64,000 nucleotides of DNA from Tubiluchus corallicola (lineage: Eukaryota > Priapulida > Priapulimorpha > Priapulimorphida > Tubiluchidae): the NCBI GenBank assembly GCA_030141605.1, contig JAQGDQ010000734.1, forward strand, positions 41,540-105,539, in the 5' to 3' direction. The notes under the pieces were generated by a model that searched no databases, was not told where the DNA came from, and saw only the letters and a program-made list of their open reading frames with translations. A program made the position numbers and the translations under genes. Position 1 is the stretch's first letter. Each line of letters starts with the position of its first letter. Below are positions 48,377 to 60,900 of the stretch, one piece after another.

Positions 48377-49104
48377 GGCGCTATTACACTTTCGCACCGC
48401 CTAGCTTTTTATAGGTTATTACGCGTTTTTAGGCTCGTAAGTCATCATTCTATTATTCTTACGTCATCAGTGAATGTTTCCGCTAATCTAATTGTAATTT
48501 AATCCTATTTAGGCATAATTACCAATAATTACGCTGTATTCACAGTTCGACACAGTATCGCCATCTTGTTTGTGTGTGTGGTCACGTGACGAATTTCGTA
48601 CTAGTTTATGCATTATCAGGGCCTAGCTTAAAAGCACGTGACACACTTTCATCTTCACCGCATTTACGAAATAAAGAAAAAACCTTTACTTTTTTATAAT
48701 CTAATAGTAATAATACTACAGTAATAAATAAAATTAATGATAAATAACTGTTCCGTTCCAGGCCCACCCGCGATACGATACAAACTCTCGTAGATGCAAC
48801 CCTAATAATCATAAATTATGCGAAGAAACTAAAAATACAGGTTAAGGGCCACACGTCAATGCGCGAGAGCGACTGCGCAGCAGTGATGTAAACACGGTTA
48901 TTCACGTGCAGCTTTTAATGGCGGCTGTAGGTAAGTAATGCATGATTTTAATCTGATTTTAATCTGGACTTATAAAGCGTACGCCGCAATAATATTATGG
49001 GAATATGGTGTATATTACGCCTGTTGGTCTGCTTTCTGGCCTGCAGGCGTGAAAACAACCAATAGGCCAGGAAAAGCTAGGCGGTGCGAAAGTGTAATAG
49101 CGCC
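48377..49104. mobile_element. 728-bp MITE with 33-bp TIRs, copy 2
   Basis: Same family and orientation as copy 1, 98 bases away. It is flanked by its own 8-bp duplication CAACATTT, so the two are independent insertions rather than a tandem duplication. They differ by only a few substitutions and small indels, which means recent activity. The 525 bases from here to 49629 are the probable promoter and 5' UTR of the LRR gene. Confidence 0.92.
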
Positions 49105-49629
49105 CAACATTTTTCATTACGTTCGAGGAAATAGAAGAAATCTTTGAAACGGTTGACCATGTGCTACAAATTTACAAACAAACGCGTTTCCATGGACGCC
49201 GTTCTGCTTTAAGGTTAATAAAAACATCAGTCTGTAATTAATAACCAACAATTTAATTTTAACAATTACAGTAGGCATAATTAAAAAAAGAGCGCATCGT
49301 CATTACAGGATAGTTTGACCGCTACAGTGAGGCTTATATTTAATGTGTAATGAGCCTATGCCAACTAGCACTTACGGTGGCTGAGCGAAGGCAAAAGTCA
49401 TAGGCTTAATAGCGCATAGGGTTTAGTTTACGTCGTTATGGCGCCTATACAATTGCGCTAACTACATGAATTCAACTGTGGTACTTTGCTTGAATTTCAT
49501 TAAGCCTACTGAACGTCTAAAGACTTGAGTCGAGTGAACACTGAGTCACTTTAAAAGGATTAGCTTCACGAGTCTTTGTGGCTGGCAAAGGAAAAAGAAA
49601 TTCAAAAAGATTGAAGAACAAGTCTGACC

Positions 49630-51345
49630 ATGGATAATACCAAACCATTGTATAGGAAGCCTAGGCCCACAAAAGTGAAACCGCTCTTACTCGAGATGCA
49701 GGCTGCATTTAAGAAAGCAAATGCTGGTCAGACTATAATAGCAGAGAATGAAATAATAGAACTGGCCGAAATTACTGACCCTTATAATCCAAATGAGCAT
49801 GTACTTATATGTAATCACCAAACAGAACAGGTTACAATATCTCCCCACAAAAGTCTTTCTCCTGGAGAGGACGAATCATCAGCAAATACCGACAAGACAG
49901 AAGAAGCTAAAGTTTTAAAAGAAGGCAACAAACAGTCTACAATTCATGTATATTCTGAGGAAAAGGGAATCCAAGATACAGAAAAAGCAGCAACTTGTCA
50001 AAAAGAAGACACACCCAAAAAAGTGTTTGCAGTCAGACCACTGGAACAGTATGACTATACTGTAATACAGCGTCTACTCGTAGGACCTGAACAGTGGTCT
50101 GTTAGAGAGCAAGTGGAAATGTGTGCACTGATTCTCTCTAGGAGGGCATATGGTAGCATAACAAAGATTCTGGAAGCACGGATAAAAGAAAAACCTTCGG
50201 AGAAAACCCTCTTAAAACCTGTGCAACTTGACTTATCGGGAATTGAACCATTTCAACAGCGAATTCCAAAGTACCAGTACCTTTTAGAAATTGCCTGGTT
50301 AGTGAGAACTTATCTACGCAGAGTAGCTAGTTCGAAGGGCCTGAAGACAGCATTGAAACTGCTACCTAGTGATTCCACATCAGAGAAATTGGAAGTGGAA
50401 TGTAATTTCAACATTCGGAAAGAAGTCATTCGGTCTGTACAACAGACACAAGAGACAATAGGTGTACGGTCCCTAGGGAAATTGACAAGAGAAATTGATG
50501 TAGACGAGGGCATCAGTTCCAGTGAACTTGCTGTGTTGCACAGTCTGGCAAATGACGGTACCCAACTAAACCTAAAAGCCCATTTCATATCAGAGATGCC
50601 AGACATCCAACCAATTGAACAGACATTAACATACCTAAACATATCATACAACAACCTCAAAACCTTGCCAGACTCTATTTCAGCTTGCCGTAACTTACAA
50701 TGCTTGAAGATGCGTAACAATCCAATAGCCAAGATACCAAATTGGATAGAAACACTGGATAATTTACGCACATTCGTTGCATCGTTTTGTGCTCTGACAA
50801 CTCTGCCGATATCATTGTACAAACTCTCTCAGCTTGTGGTCATAGATGTTTCATATAATCACATCACCTCACTGTCGAGTGCCATAAGTAACATGAAAAC
50901 TCTCACCATATTGAATTTGACAGGTAATGAATTACTTGCTCTACCTGCTGGCATCATACAGTTAGAAAATCTCAAACACTTGTATGTAAAGAATAACCTA
51001 ATGCATCCAGACTTCAGATATAGACAAAGGCAAACACCACAACCTCTAAAAGACATAGCTGGCACGAAAATACTTAAGGATAAATTGGACGTTCCACAAA
51101 GCAAGCTACAACTCATCAAACCTTTGAGTGTCTGTGACTGTTGTCAAGGTCCTCTAGTAGGGACAGGGCTTAGAATTATCATGTCCTCTAAGAAAATGTT
51201 TGGGATCAAAGGCATCCCATTTCTATTCCGTAGCTGTTCACCAAGCTGCTTCTCCAAATTTTGCAAACAAACCAAAGAAGAGCTGTCTCAGTACCTGTAC
51301 CAAAGCAAGAAATGTCAGCTACACAAGAGCAGGAAATCCAACTAA
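49630..51345 (+). CDS. intronless leucine-rich-repeat protein with Cys-rich C-terminus, 571 aa
   Basis: A single uninterrupted frame from ATG (context TGACCATGG) to TAA. Residues 1-170 are polar and low-complexity. About 140-300 is helical (DYTVIQRLLVGPEQWSVREQ and EIAWLVRTYLRRVA). About 330-465 holds five or six typical LRRs (LTYLNISYNNLKTLPDSI, NLQCLKMRNNPIAKIPNWI, LVVIDVSYNHITSL, LTILNLTGNELLALPAGI). The tail from about 500 has CDCCQGPLVGTG and FLFRSCSPSCFSKFC, Cys pairs that could bind zinc. I do not recognise the family with certainty; an LRRC63-like protein is a guess. LRRs imply protein binding, and there is no signal peptide or membrane span, so it is probably intracellular. Lack of introns among intron-rich neighbours suggests a retrocopy or intron loss. 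Confidence 0.85.
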   Translation: MDNTKPLYRKPRPTKVKPLLLEMQAAFKKANAGQTIIAENEIIELAEITDPYNPNEHVLICNHQTEQVTISPHKSLSPGEDESSANTDKTEEAKVLKEGNKQSTIHVYSEEKGIQDTEKAATCQKEDTPKKVFAVRPLEQYDYTVIQRLLVGPEQWSVREQVEMCALILSRRAYGSITKILEARIKEKPSEKTLLKPVQLDLSGIEPFQQRIPKYQYLLEIAWLVRTYLRRVASSKGLKTALKLLPSDSTSEKLEVECNFNIRKEVIRSVQQTQETIGVRSLGKLTREIDVDEGISSSELAVLHSLANDGTQLNLKAHFISEMPDIQPIEQTLTYLNISYNNLKTLPDSISACRNLQCLKMRNNPIAKIPNWIETLDNLRTFVASFCALTTLPISLYKLSQLVVIDVSYNHITSLSSAISNMKTLTILNLTGNELLALPAGIIQLENLKHLYVKNNLMHPDFRYRQRQTPQPLKDIAGTKILKDKLDVPQSKLQLIKPLSVCDCCQGPLVGTGLRIIMSSKKMFGIKGIPFLFRSCSPSCFSKFCKQTKEELSQYLYQSKKCQLHKSRKSN

Positions 51346-51380
51346 AAGAGACACTTTCTCATTTATATGGTTTGTTTTAA

Positions 51381-51386
51381 AATAAA
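51381..51386 (+). terminator. LRR gene poly(A) signal
   Basis: AATAAA 36 bases after the stop codon, in T- and A-rich sequence. Confidence 0.55.
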
Positions 51387-51513
51387 TTTACTGCCTGATT
51401 GAGGAAAATTGTAATATAAAGCTTAACAATCAACTTGTTCAGTAAGTATGACACTATGTTTTGCTTTGTGACATAATTCACAAAATACAACTATACTAAT
51501 AAACATGTAGTTG

Positions 51514-51519
51514 TTTATT
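51514..51519 (-). terminator. nischarin poly(A) signal candidate
   Basis: AATAAA on the minus strand about 400 bases past the nischarin stop at 51922. It lies about 130 bases from the poly(A) signal of the converging LRR gene, so transcript ends may nearly touch or overlap. Confidence 0.4.
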
Positions 51520-51921
51520 CACAAATTTACAAGCAATAATACAATCTATACAAAATATATAAACGACAAGAAGGACACGAGTATTATACCATCATTAAAA
51601 CAACATGCATTAAAGGAATGTTCTATCACTGTACAAGAATCACACAAATACCCCATATACATAACACTGTAAACTGCACCCTGCAGACAATATCTTAAAT
51701 AACATGAACTGTGATAATACATACACCACACTAGTAATAAGATAAATCATTGCTGGTCATACTTATCAATGCAGGTAAAAGCAAGTCATTAACAGTAAAA
51801 AAGACACATGAAGTACAATATAGTTAGTTAATATAAAACAAATATGCGTGTTTTATAATTTTGCTACTGTCCTGTCTATTCCACATGCAATGTAGTTTCA
51901 GTAAACCTCTAAGCCACAGGT

Positions 51922-54900
51922 CTAATCCATCTGAATTGAAAGTTGGAGGCCGCCAGTACACTCCCTGTATCTCAGTCTCATTACTTTAACAAAGTCATCC
52001 CGGTCAAACTGATTTTGGAAGCGAAAACGATAAGTCAACTTACGAGGCGACTTCACTGACTCTGTAGCTTGATCAGAAGCAGCGTAGTGTTCTTTTGTTA
52101 CATCGACAACGAACGTCTCATCGACAAAGATTATAACAATTTCACGTGACTCTGGATGAATGGTGACACCGCGGCAAGTGTCCAGCTGGTGAACGATGAA
52201 ATCGTCGAAGCGAAAATGTCGCGGGACATCCCGTGCAAAATCAGGAATGGGGTAATGCACGTGATCCTCCACGCAAGTCGCACAATATGAGTTTGTTACC
52301 ACCAAAGTTCGTGCGTGTGCCACTTCTAATATCTGATGGACAGCAAATGTGGACACGACAGTTACGTCCCACTGATTTGTCTTCAAACCAACAGCGGTCA
52401 CCGTCTCACTAATTAGAAACTGGATCTCCTCCAAAGCTTCATCATTTTGATAAATAAATTTCACTTTACTGGGGTGAATGAAATCGGAGGTGGAGCGAGC
52501 CGAGGTGGGAAAATACGCTGTGTAGAAATCTGTCTCAGAATTCGCTCTTTCTGGGGTTTCCGGAGATGGGGTCCGTAGCATGCCAGACAAGCACGTTGAT
52601 AATTTGTCCACAAACAGTTGCGTCGTGTTGGCATTGCGTGTTACACACGTCACCGTCTGCAAACCACATTTACCAGTCAATCGAAACTTATGCTCGGCGA
52701 GTCCGACATAGACCTCCTTTAAGTTCCTTAGTGGTAAACTCTTGACGACAACTCCATCCTTGGTTATCGTGGTGACTGTTTCATCATCAGTGACATCTGG
52801 TCTTTGTAGGTACATGAAGTAGATGGTTCTGGTACTCATCATCACAAAGGCAGCATGTTCTATCAGCTCAGGGGTTGTGTAGAGTAAAATGTTAGCCCAG
52901 GTGATGTGACGCAGCTCTTCTCTGCTCTCGCTTGCTGCAATATGCTCGTGAAAGTATTTCACTACCTCTCTGCCAGACAAAAAAGCAACATACAGCATCT
53001 CAGATGGCAGATCAAGGTTGTCTGCAGCCATATTGTTGCAGGCAGATAGGTGTTCTATTAGAGCATCACAAGGGTAGTTCAAAGCTAATGACAGTGGGGT
53101 GGACAGAGACTGAGACAAATCAGATGCTCTTACTCTTTGCCTTGGCGATTCAACAACACTAGCTGCAATATCAGAATCTACAGTTGCTTCTCGTAAAAGT
53201 ATTCGGAAATGCTCTCCACGTTTATCATCATCTGCATTTGATGGAGCTTCCACGACACCTTCAAATACATTTGTGACATCCGTTTCGTGTGGTTTAGAAT
53301 AATCAACGTTTTGCTTTTGAGATATACTCTCATCAAGTTGTCTATCATTAACTAGGATAGATTTGTCTGGAGAAGCTACCAAGTCGTTTACAAATTCTTC
53401 TGCATTGACATCACTACACTCCACCTGCTTGTCATTGTGATCTGAGTTGAAAGTATCATCACTCTTGCTGTTGCAACCTTGAAATGTACCATCCTTTTCA
53501 ACTGCATCAATAATTTCATTTGAAGGGTGCGAGTCCAATACCTTCAATGAGTCATCTGCATATTCCTGGCTTTCAGGAGTTGCCGAAGTGCGTTCAAAGA
53601 CATCTTGCATCGTAGAGGTTTCGCTGATACTGCTGCCACCTGTCGTGAAGTATGCACGTCGTTCCTCGTCCACGCTATCCTGACTCCCGCTGCTGCTCAT
53701 GCGGGCCAAGTCAAGAAAATGAGGTGCTTGCAAGACCTTCCTCTGGGCCGAGCTAAGCAGCATCCGCTTCTGCTCCCGACATCGACACATTTCAAAAATA
53801 AGCGAATCTCTTGTTTCTTCTGAAGTTAAACAAATGTCCAGCGACTGTGGCGACATCTTTGCTGAATCTTTTTCAACTGTCTTGCCACTGTCAATGATGC
53901 TATTCGTACAGGTTGCTTTGACATAATTTACTTTTGCAACATCATTATTTTGCAGTTCAAAATTGCTGAGATTATTTATTGTTGTATTTGTATTCTTTTC
54001 CAACTGCGAGTCCAAACATGCATTAAATATAACCCGTATGCCATAAACATAGTAACAGAAATAGCGCTCGTCAAATTTACTAATAGACTGAATAGAGCCA
54101 CTTTCTAATGCAAATAAGCACTGAAACTGATCGCATTTCAGTTCTTCCTGTTCGGAGAGAAAAAGAGGTGGCGGGAAAGTGAAGACGTCTTCCACAATCA
54201 CGTAGAAATAACTGGAAGACAAGACAACAGCAAAAATTCTGCCCAGCTTATGGCACTGAGGTGCACGAATTCGTCCGTGCAGATAGTGCACAACAGTGAC
54301 TGCATCTTTGTCTGGCAAACACTCAATCCTGTTCAGCACAGACTTCAAATACTTCTCGTAAACATCTGAAGGGTACACAATATCCGGTAAACCTGGAATG
54401 TCAGCCATGCGCTGCTTGAGTCTATAGGCTTTCTCGTAGGCTTCTAAGATCTCATCACACTTTTCAGCATCGCAGGTAAGAACGGTGAATACACCCGATT
54501 CATTCTGAAATGCCTGTTCAAATCGAACGGATAAACGATACGGTCCGACGACGATGCGCTGTACGTTCTCGAGTTGCAATACGTACCACGTGTCCAGACG
54601 AGGAATCTGACCTTCCTCGAGTGGAATGTCTTCTACTTGAAACACACAGAGCTTTTCGCTTGTCACGACAACACACGCAGGCACCTCCGCGTCCCGTTTC
54701 AGAAGTGACATGCATATGCACCAACCAATGTACAGTATCTGCTCAGTTTGGTGAAGTCGGCTTCTGGGATTTAAAATGCTACTGAGAAATGGATCAGCGG
54801 ATTGAACCGTAGCGGCCGAAACGATAGACTTTATATAACCAACAAATCGAGGGTTGCCTGCAGCCACTATTTGTACGGGCAAGAACTCCTCTTTGCTACT

Positions 54901-57900
54901 TGAAGTGACGTGATCAGAACTAGATGTTGCAGTCGTACCAACAGATAAAGGCTCTGGTGCATCCACTTCCTCTGTAGTTGGTGCAGCACTAATTGACCCC
55001 TCGCCATTGACCGGTTCCAAAATTTCTTCTCGAGGGACATAAAAGGTCGAGTTAGCCAGAGCGTATCCAGGAATTTTCACGTCTTCCAATGCAGCTTCCC
55101 CTTTTTGCTTGTTTCTTTTGCCCTTTTTTCCAAGAATATTGTGCAGCAATTTCCCTTTGTACTGATGCGTAACATGAGCATTCCCTTCTGCAATTTCTCC
55201 TGGTTGCAAATTTCTGGCTGAATCTTCCAAAGAAACGCCTCCATTTCCATGTACGTGAGGTGAAAGCGATGAGTCTTCATTCTCAGTTTTACTATTTCCA
55301 CCACCATTGTTAGTAGTAAGTTGCTGAACAACGTGAGATTCCGTGGGAGAAGCAGGAGAAGCCTAAAATAAACAAAATATGATGGTACAGGAATCACCAT
55401 TTCCATATGATTTATATAAGAATACATAGACACATGACTATTACACAAATACCTACCTAAATTAATACCAATGAAGGCCATTACACTTTTCCTCAATAGG
55501 TGCACACTGGGACGGTGATGCAGTGCACTGGGATCGATGGTGCACACTGGGACGGCGATGCAGTGCCCTGGGAGGCAGTGGTGCACACTGGGACGGCGAT
55601 GCAGTGCCTGGGACGGCGATGCAGTGCACACTGGGACGGCGATGCAGTGCCGCTGGGACAGTGGTGCACACTGGGACGGCGATGCAGTGCACTGATGGTG
55701 ATGCAGTGGGACGGCGTGCAGTGCACACTGGGACGGCGATGCAGTGCACGCTGGGATGGCAATGCAGTGCACACTGGGACGGCGATGCAGTGCCGCTGGG
55801 ACGGCAGTGCAGTGCACGCTGGGACGGCGGTGCAGTGCACACTGGGACGGCGATGCAGTGCCACTGGGAGCCAGCAGTGCACACTGGGACGGCGATGCAG
55901 TGCTGCACCGGGACGGCGTGCAGTGCACACTGGGACGGCGATGCAGTGCACCTGACGGCGATCAGTGCACACTGGGACGGCGATGCAGTGCACACTGGGA
56001 CGGCGATGCAGTGCACACTGGGACGGCGATGCAGTGCACACTGGGACGGCGATGCAGTGCACACTGGGACGGCGATGCAGTGCACACTGGGACGGCGATG
56101 CAGTGCACACTGGGACGGCGATGCAGTGCACACTGGGATGGCGGTGCAGTGCTGTTTTACTAGTTGGCACGAATATTCTGAATTATCATGAACATTCTTT
56201 TCCAATTGCATAAGGTTTTCAAACAGGTAAACATAATGCTAAGTAATTTAACTTTGTAAGTTCTTCGGGATATACTTAAAATTTCCCTTTCTTTCTTTTA
56301 AAAATTTACTTTGATTATTAAATATTTTAAAACAACAAATACGATAGGCAACCAATATTAATATTTGTTTGATTCAATGATGCATCCAACATTACATGTT
56401 AAACAAATGGATGGCCCATGGACAAGTTTACACATGTTTTGAAATTATTTTCACAGTTTGTTATGTGGACACGCAGTTACAGAACTATCTGTAGGTGAAA
56501 CGGGGGCAACACCTGACTTTTTATTATAATACAACACGTGTGTAGTGTGTTAAACTAACATGTTATTCTTATCCGAAAGCAGCTAGCAAAATAGCAGCAG
56601 CAATGTACGTAAAATGAAATGACTGAAGCAAACATTAACACCAAACACTGTTATGATTACACTGCATAAGCTTTAAGCATAAGTAACATTGTTAGCTTAA
56701 CATTTGACCTTTTCACTATCGTCATCAATTGCTGGACCTGTGAACGGGCTTATTGTGCAAAAGTGTTAGGCAGTTGTGCAAAACACAAAAAAAACAACAA
56801 CACAAAACCAAAACAACTGAGAAAGAGCTAAAGTGAGCTGAACTGAGACAAGCAAATAGCGCAGAAGCGAGCTGAACTGAGACAAGCAAACAGCGCAGAA
56901 GTGACCTGAACTGAGACAAGCAAATAGCGCAGAATTGACCTGAGACAAGCAAATAGCGCAGAAGTGAGCTGAACTGAGACAAGAAAATAGCGCAGAAGTG
57001 ACCTGAACTGAGACAGGCAAATAGCGCAGAAGTGACCTGAGACAAGCAAATAGCGCAGAAGTGACTTGAACTGAGACAGGCAAATAGCGCAGAAGTGACC
57101 TGAACTGAGACAGGCAAATAGCGCAGAAGTGACCTGAGACAGGCAAATAGCGCAGAAGTGACCTGAACTGAGACAGGCAAATAGCGCAGAAGTGACTTGA
57201 ACTGAGACAAGCAAATAGCGCAGAAGTGACTTGACCTGAGACAAGCAAATAGCGCAGAAGTGACCTGAACTGAGACAAGCAAATAGCGCAGAAGTGACCT
57301 GAACTGAGACAAGCAAATAGTGCAGAAGTGACCTGAACTGAGACAAGCAAATAGCGCAGAAGGATGAACTTAAAAGAGGTCCTATTACCTGACTCCGATC
57401 AGCACTGAAACGGTTGAACAATCGTAGCCAGTCTTCCCCAGCTTGCTCTCTCATGTCGTGAACTCGGTGTTCATATGACGTCTGTCTCCTCATCGCTTCT
57501 AACTTTCCTGCACTGCATTCTGCAAATAAGCAATTCTTAAAGGGGTACAAGTTTAGCATGCTTCTTTTATTTGTCACTAGGTGGTGCCGCAAAATTTGCA
57601 GGGTTGCAGCACAACCCGCATTGCACAATCTAATGAAGTTAAGTATCAAATAATAAACTATCAGAGTTTTTACCACACAAACCGTTTGAATGCATTTCCT
57701 TGCCTCATTGTAACGCACCAGAAATCATTTGCATGCATTATCTCAATATATTGTTTCTGGTTTAACATAATCAATTACAGTACACTATGCATATCTTGAA
57801 CTTCTCAGGTATGGAAAATTTCTTCAACTTACACAAGGGTACGAGTTAGAAAATGTATATAAGAAAACAAGATTGAGTCACTCATCAATGTTGGACATAC

Positions 57901-60900
57901 CCTGCATCCTACGAAAATGACAAACTGAGCTTTTCGTTAAATATCAAACACTTTTTATGAATAAACAAAAATAAAATGACCGGTCGATCGCCACTGTAGA
58001 CTAAGCAACACGGTTAACAGAATTCGGCAATAATATAGTGATATAGTTACTAAACCATGTTCCTTAAACCAGGTTGTGTTCAGCATTCTGCTAAGGTAAT
58101 ACAAGAAATCTTAGCATTTTTGCAGAATATAGTGATATAGTTACTAAACCATGTTCCTTAAACCAGGTTGTGTTCAGCATTCTGCTAAGGTAATACAAGA
58201 AATCTTAGCATTTTTGCAGAATATAGTGATATAGTTACTAAACCATGTTCCTTAAACCAGGTTGTGTTCAGCAATCTGCTAAGGTAATACAAGAAATCTT
58301 GGCATTTTTACTAAACCATGTTCATTAAACCAGGTTGTGTTCAGCATTCTGCTAAGGTAATACAAGAAATCTTAGCATTCTTGCGGAAACTAGCAATTAA
58401 AATCGTAATGTGGTGCACACTTTCGAGTAGGATTTCTCGCTTCAGAGGCTGTTCCAGATACACGCGGTAATTTCAGTCACATTCTTATAAATTGTGTTAC
58501 GTGATAATGTGAGTAACAGATTTTTAGTTACGCGATGTTTGGTAAAGAGAAAAACGAAAAGGAAAATCCATTTCAGGAGATCCATTTGAGATATGAATAC
58601 GAATACGAGCACGAATTTGAATTATAACGGGTCGAGTTATAAGGAGTTTCCTGTATTTCTTTTTGCCAATTTGTTGCACCATAAGTCAGCTTATTTGTTT
58701 CATACTTAAATATTTGATAGCAAAGCAGGAATGCCTACAATAATTTTATCTTCACACATATTTATTTATCTCCATTTTATTTTTTGTCACTCCATTAAAT
58801 TTTGACTTAATTCTTGTTACTCCAACTCAGACCTCTCCTTTTCTTACACCCTATTTCTTCGTATTTTTATCTACAGTAAGTCCTCGCTTAACAACTCCCC
58901 ATTTAACGATGCCGATCATTTGACACCTTTTCCCGCTTAACGATGCACGTTTCACTTTAACGACGATTTTTTTTTACTTTGTTCAAGGCAAATTTTTATT
59001 TGATTAACAAAATTTTTACCTAATTTGATACATCAGAACAGCACCTATTGCGTCATTCTGTTCTAGAAACACACTAGTTATTTAAACAGTGTAATTATTA
59101 TACATGTTTTTCGTTCCCGACTGACTACTGACGCTACTACTGTATTACTAGCGGTTTGTATAAAGTATCAAGTGACCAGCGAGCAATTTTGCCTGCAACC
59201 TGTTGCTGTAGCAAAAGGAAGACTAAGTATGTAGGTGAAATTCCCAAGGCCGTCCCAGGGGATGACTCTGCAGTGCTTACTGTTCAAAACGTTAATGAAA
59301 GAGAAACAGCTATAGCTAGGTACTGCTAAGTAAAATATGTAGGTGGTTTCAGGCAAACAGGTAGACATTAATATACATAATATGCATAGAATGTTTAACT
59401 TATGATTTAAGCAGTATTGATTTTTGATTCAGGAGTGTATCTTACTTCTATTACATGACTTTCTACGGAAATCTTTGCTCTGTTCTACGTTTTGCTTAAC
59501 GTCACAGTTTGTTGGAATGCATTAGCGTCGTTAAGCAAGACCTTACTGTAAATCAGGGGTGTGAAAATTGCGGCCGGCGGGCCACTTGCGGTCCGCCGAG
59601 AGAATTTGTGCGGCCCGCGAAGAGATTTGTCAACCTAATGAAAGTGCGGCCCGGCCGATTAATTGAGTGTATCCAGCTGAAGTCCGTGCCACGATCCCAA
59701 AGATAGTGTGGGTAGTTTTTTCTACTAGATCGGATGCCATTAACCCTTACAAGACGGTTGTAGCTTAATGTCACTGTACTACACAGACTGTGTGATACAC
59801 ATTACTAATATCCATCGTAATGAAATTACCACTATCTGTCCTGAAAGTAGAAATATATGGTGTGTAATATAAATTTTAACAACTTCTAAAATAGTTTCTT
59901 GAGTGTAGTAGTAATGATGTACGCAGGTCGGATGCAAAAAAAAATCGTTATTAGGCCTTTCTGTACTTGGCTCCTTGATCAAACTGTCTGTGGCCCACAG
60001 GAATTGCGAGAAAGTTTAATGTGGCCCGGCTAATCAGATAATTTGCACACACCCCTGCTGTAAATCATAAGCACAATACCCAGACTTATAAAATCACAAT
60101 CAGGGAATGAAATGCTGAAACAAAACTGGCATTTTTGCATCTTTGCAAAACTTAAGATAACTAAGAAGCCTTGCCTCTATGCCACAGTTTGCTATTTAAC
60201 TGTGCCATCTTCATAGAACCACTAGCATTTCCAAAGATCGTACTAATCTATAGAGCTGGTCGATACATACGTGCGTGTCTATACCTGTGCTCTCATCAGC
60301 AACAACAGCTTCATCACCCCCGCCACTAGATGTCAGCACTTGCGTAGCCTCTTGTATTGGTACCTCATGTATGGGCTGCCATTAATAAGTGAAAAAAATA
60401 TAGGCAGGGCAAATCATTAGTCTTTAAATTGTTGAAAAAAATAGCATAGCATTGTTAACATAGAAAAGGTAGTTTTCACTTTTACAAAAATATTGTTACA
60501 ATAAGCCATTGCCTGCTAGCTATTTGTGGATAGTAATGGAAAACTTTTGCATATGAAACCATAAATAATTGCAACAGAGATTTAAGTAAGTGGTGCTAAC
60601 AAGTCATGGATATAGCACTGTCTAGCAATGGCTGAAATTATCAGTGCAATGTTTACCCATCTCGGGAGAAGATTTATAATAATGAATCTTGCCTGCCTAG
60701 TGTCTGTAAGAAATGCAATGGGAACTTAATCCTATGGAACTGAAAACCCCACAAGACAAATTCCAGAACTTTCGAGGAATATTTTACGTGTGTCAACAGA
60801 TTCTCATTCAGTGTCCATGTTACTCTACTATTTTCATCTACTACATGACATCCAACTAAACAAAAACATTAGCAGATTATTTAACACATCTCAATGTTTC

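Noticed and set aside
50310-50822. 170-codon minus-strand frame
   Set aside because: Antisense of the LRR gene.
55462-56213. several 80-280 codon frames, rich in Cys, His, Ser and Pro
   Set aside because: 23-bp minisatellite without stops in multiple frames; the 283-codon frame runs antisense-frame through the nischarin exon.
56725-57718. 195-296 codon minus-strand frames
   Set aside because: Only the part 57389-57519 is a nischarin exon; the rest is the 34-bp array.
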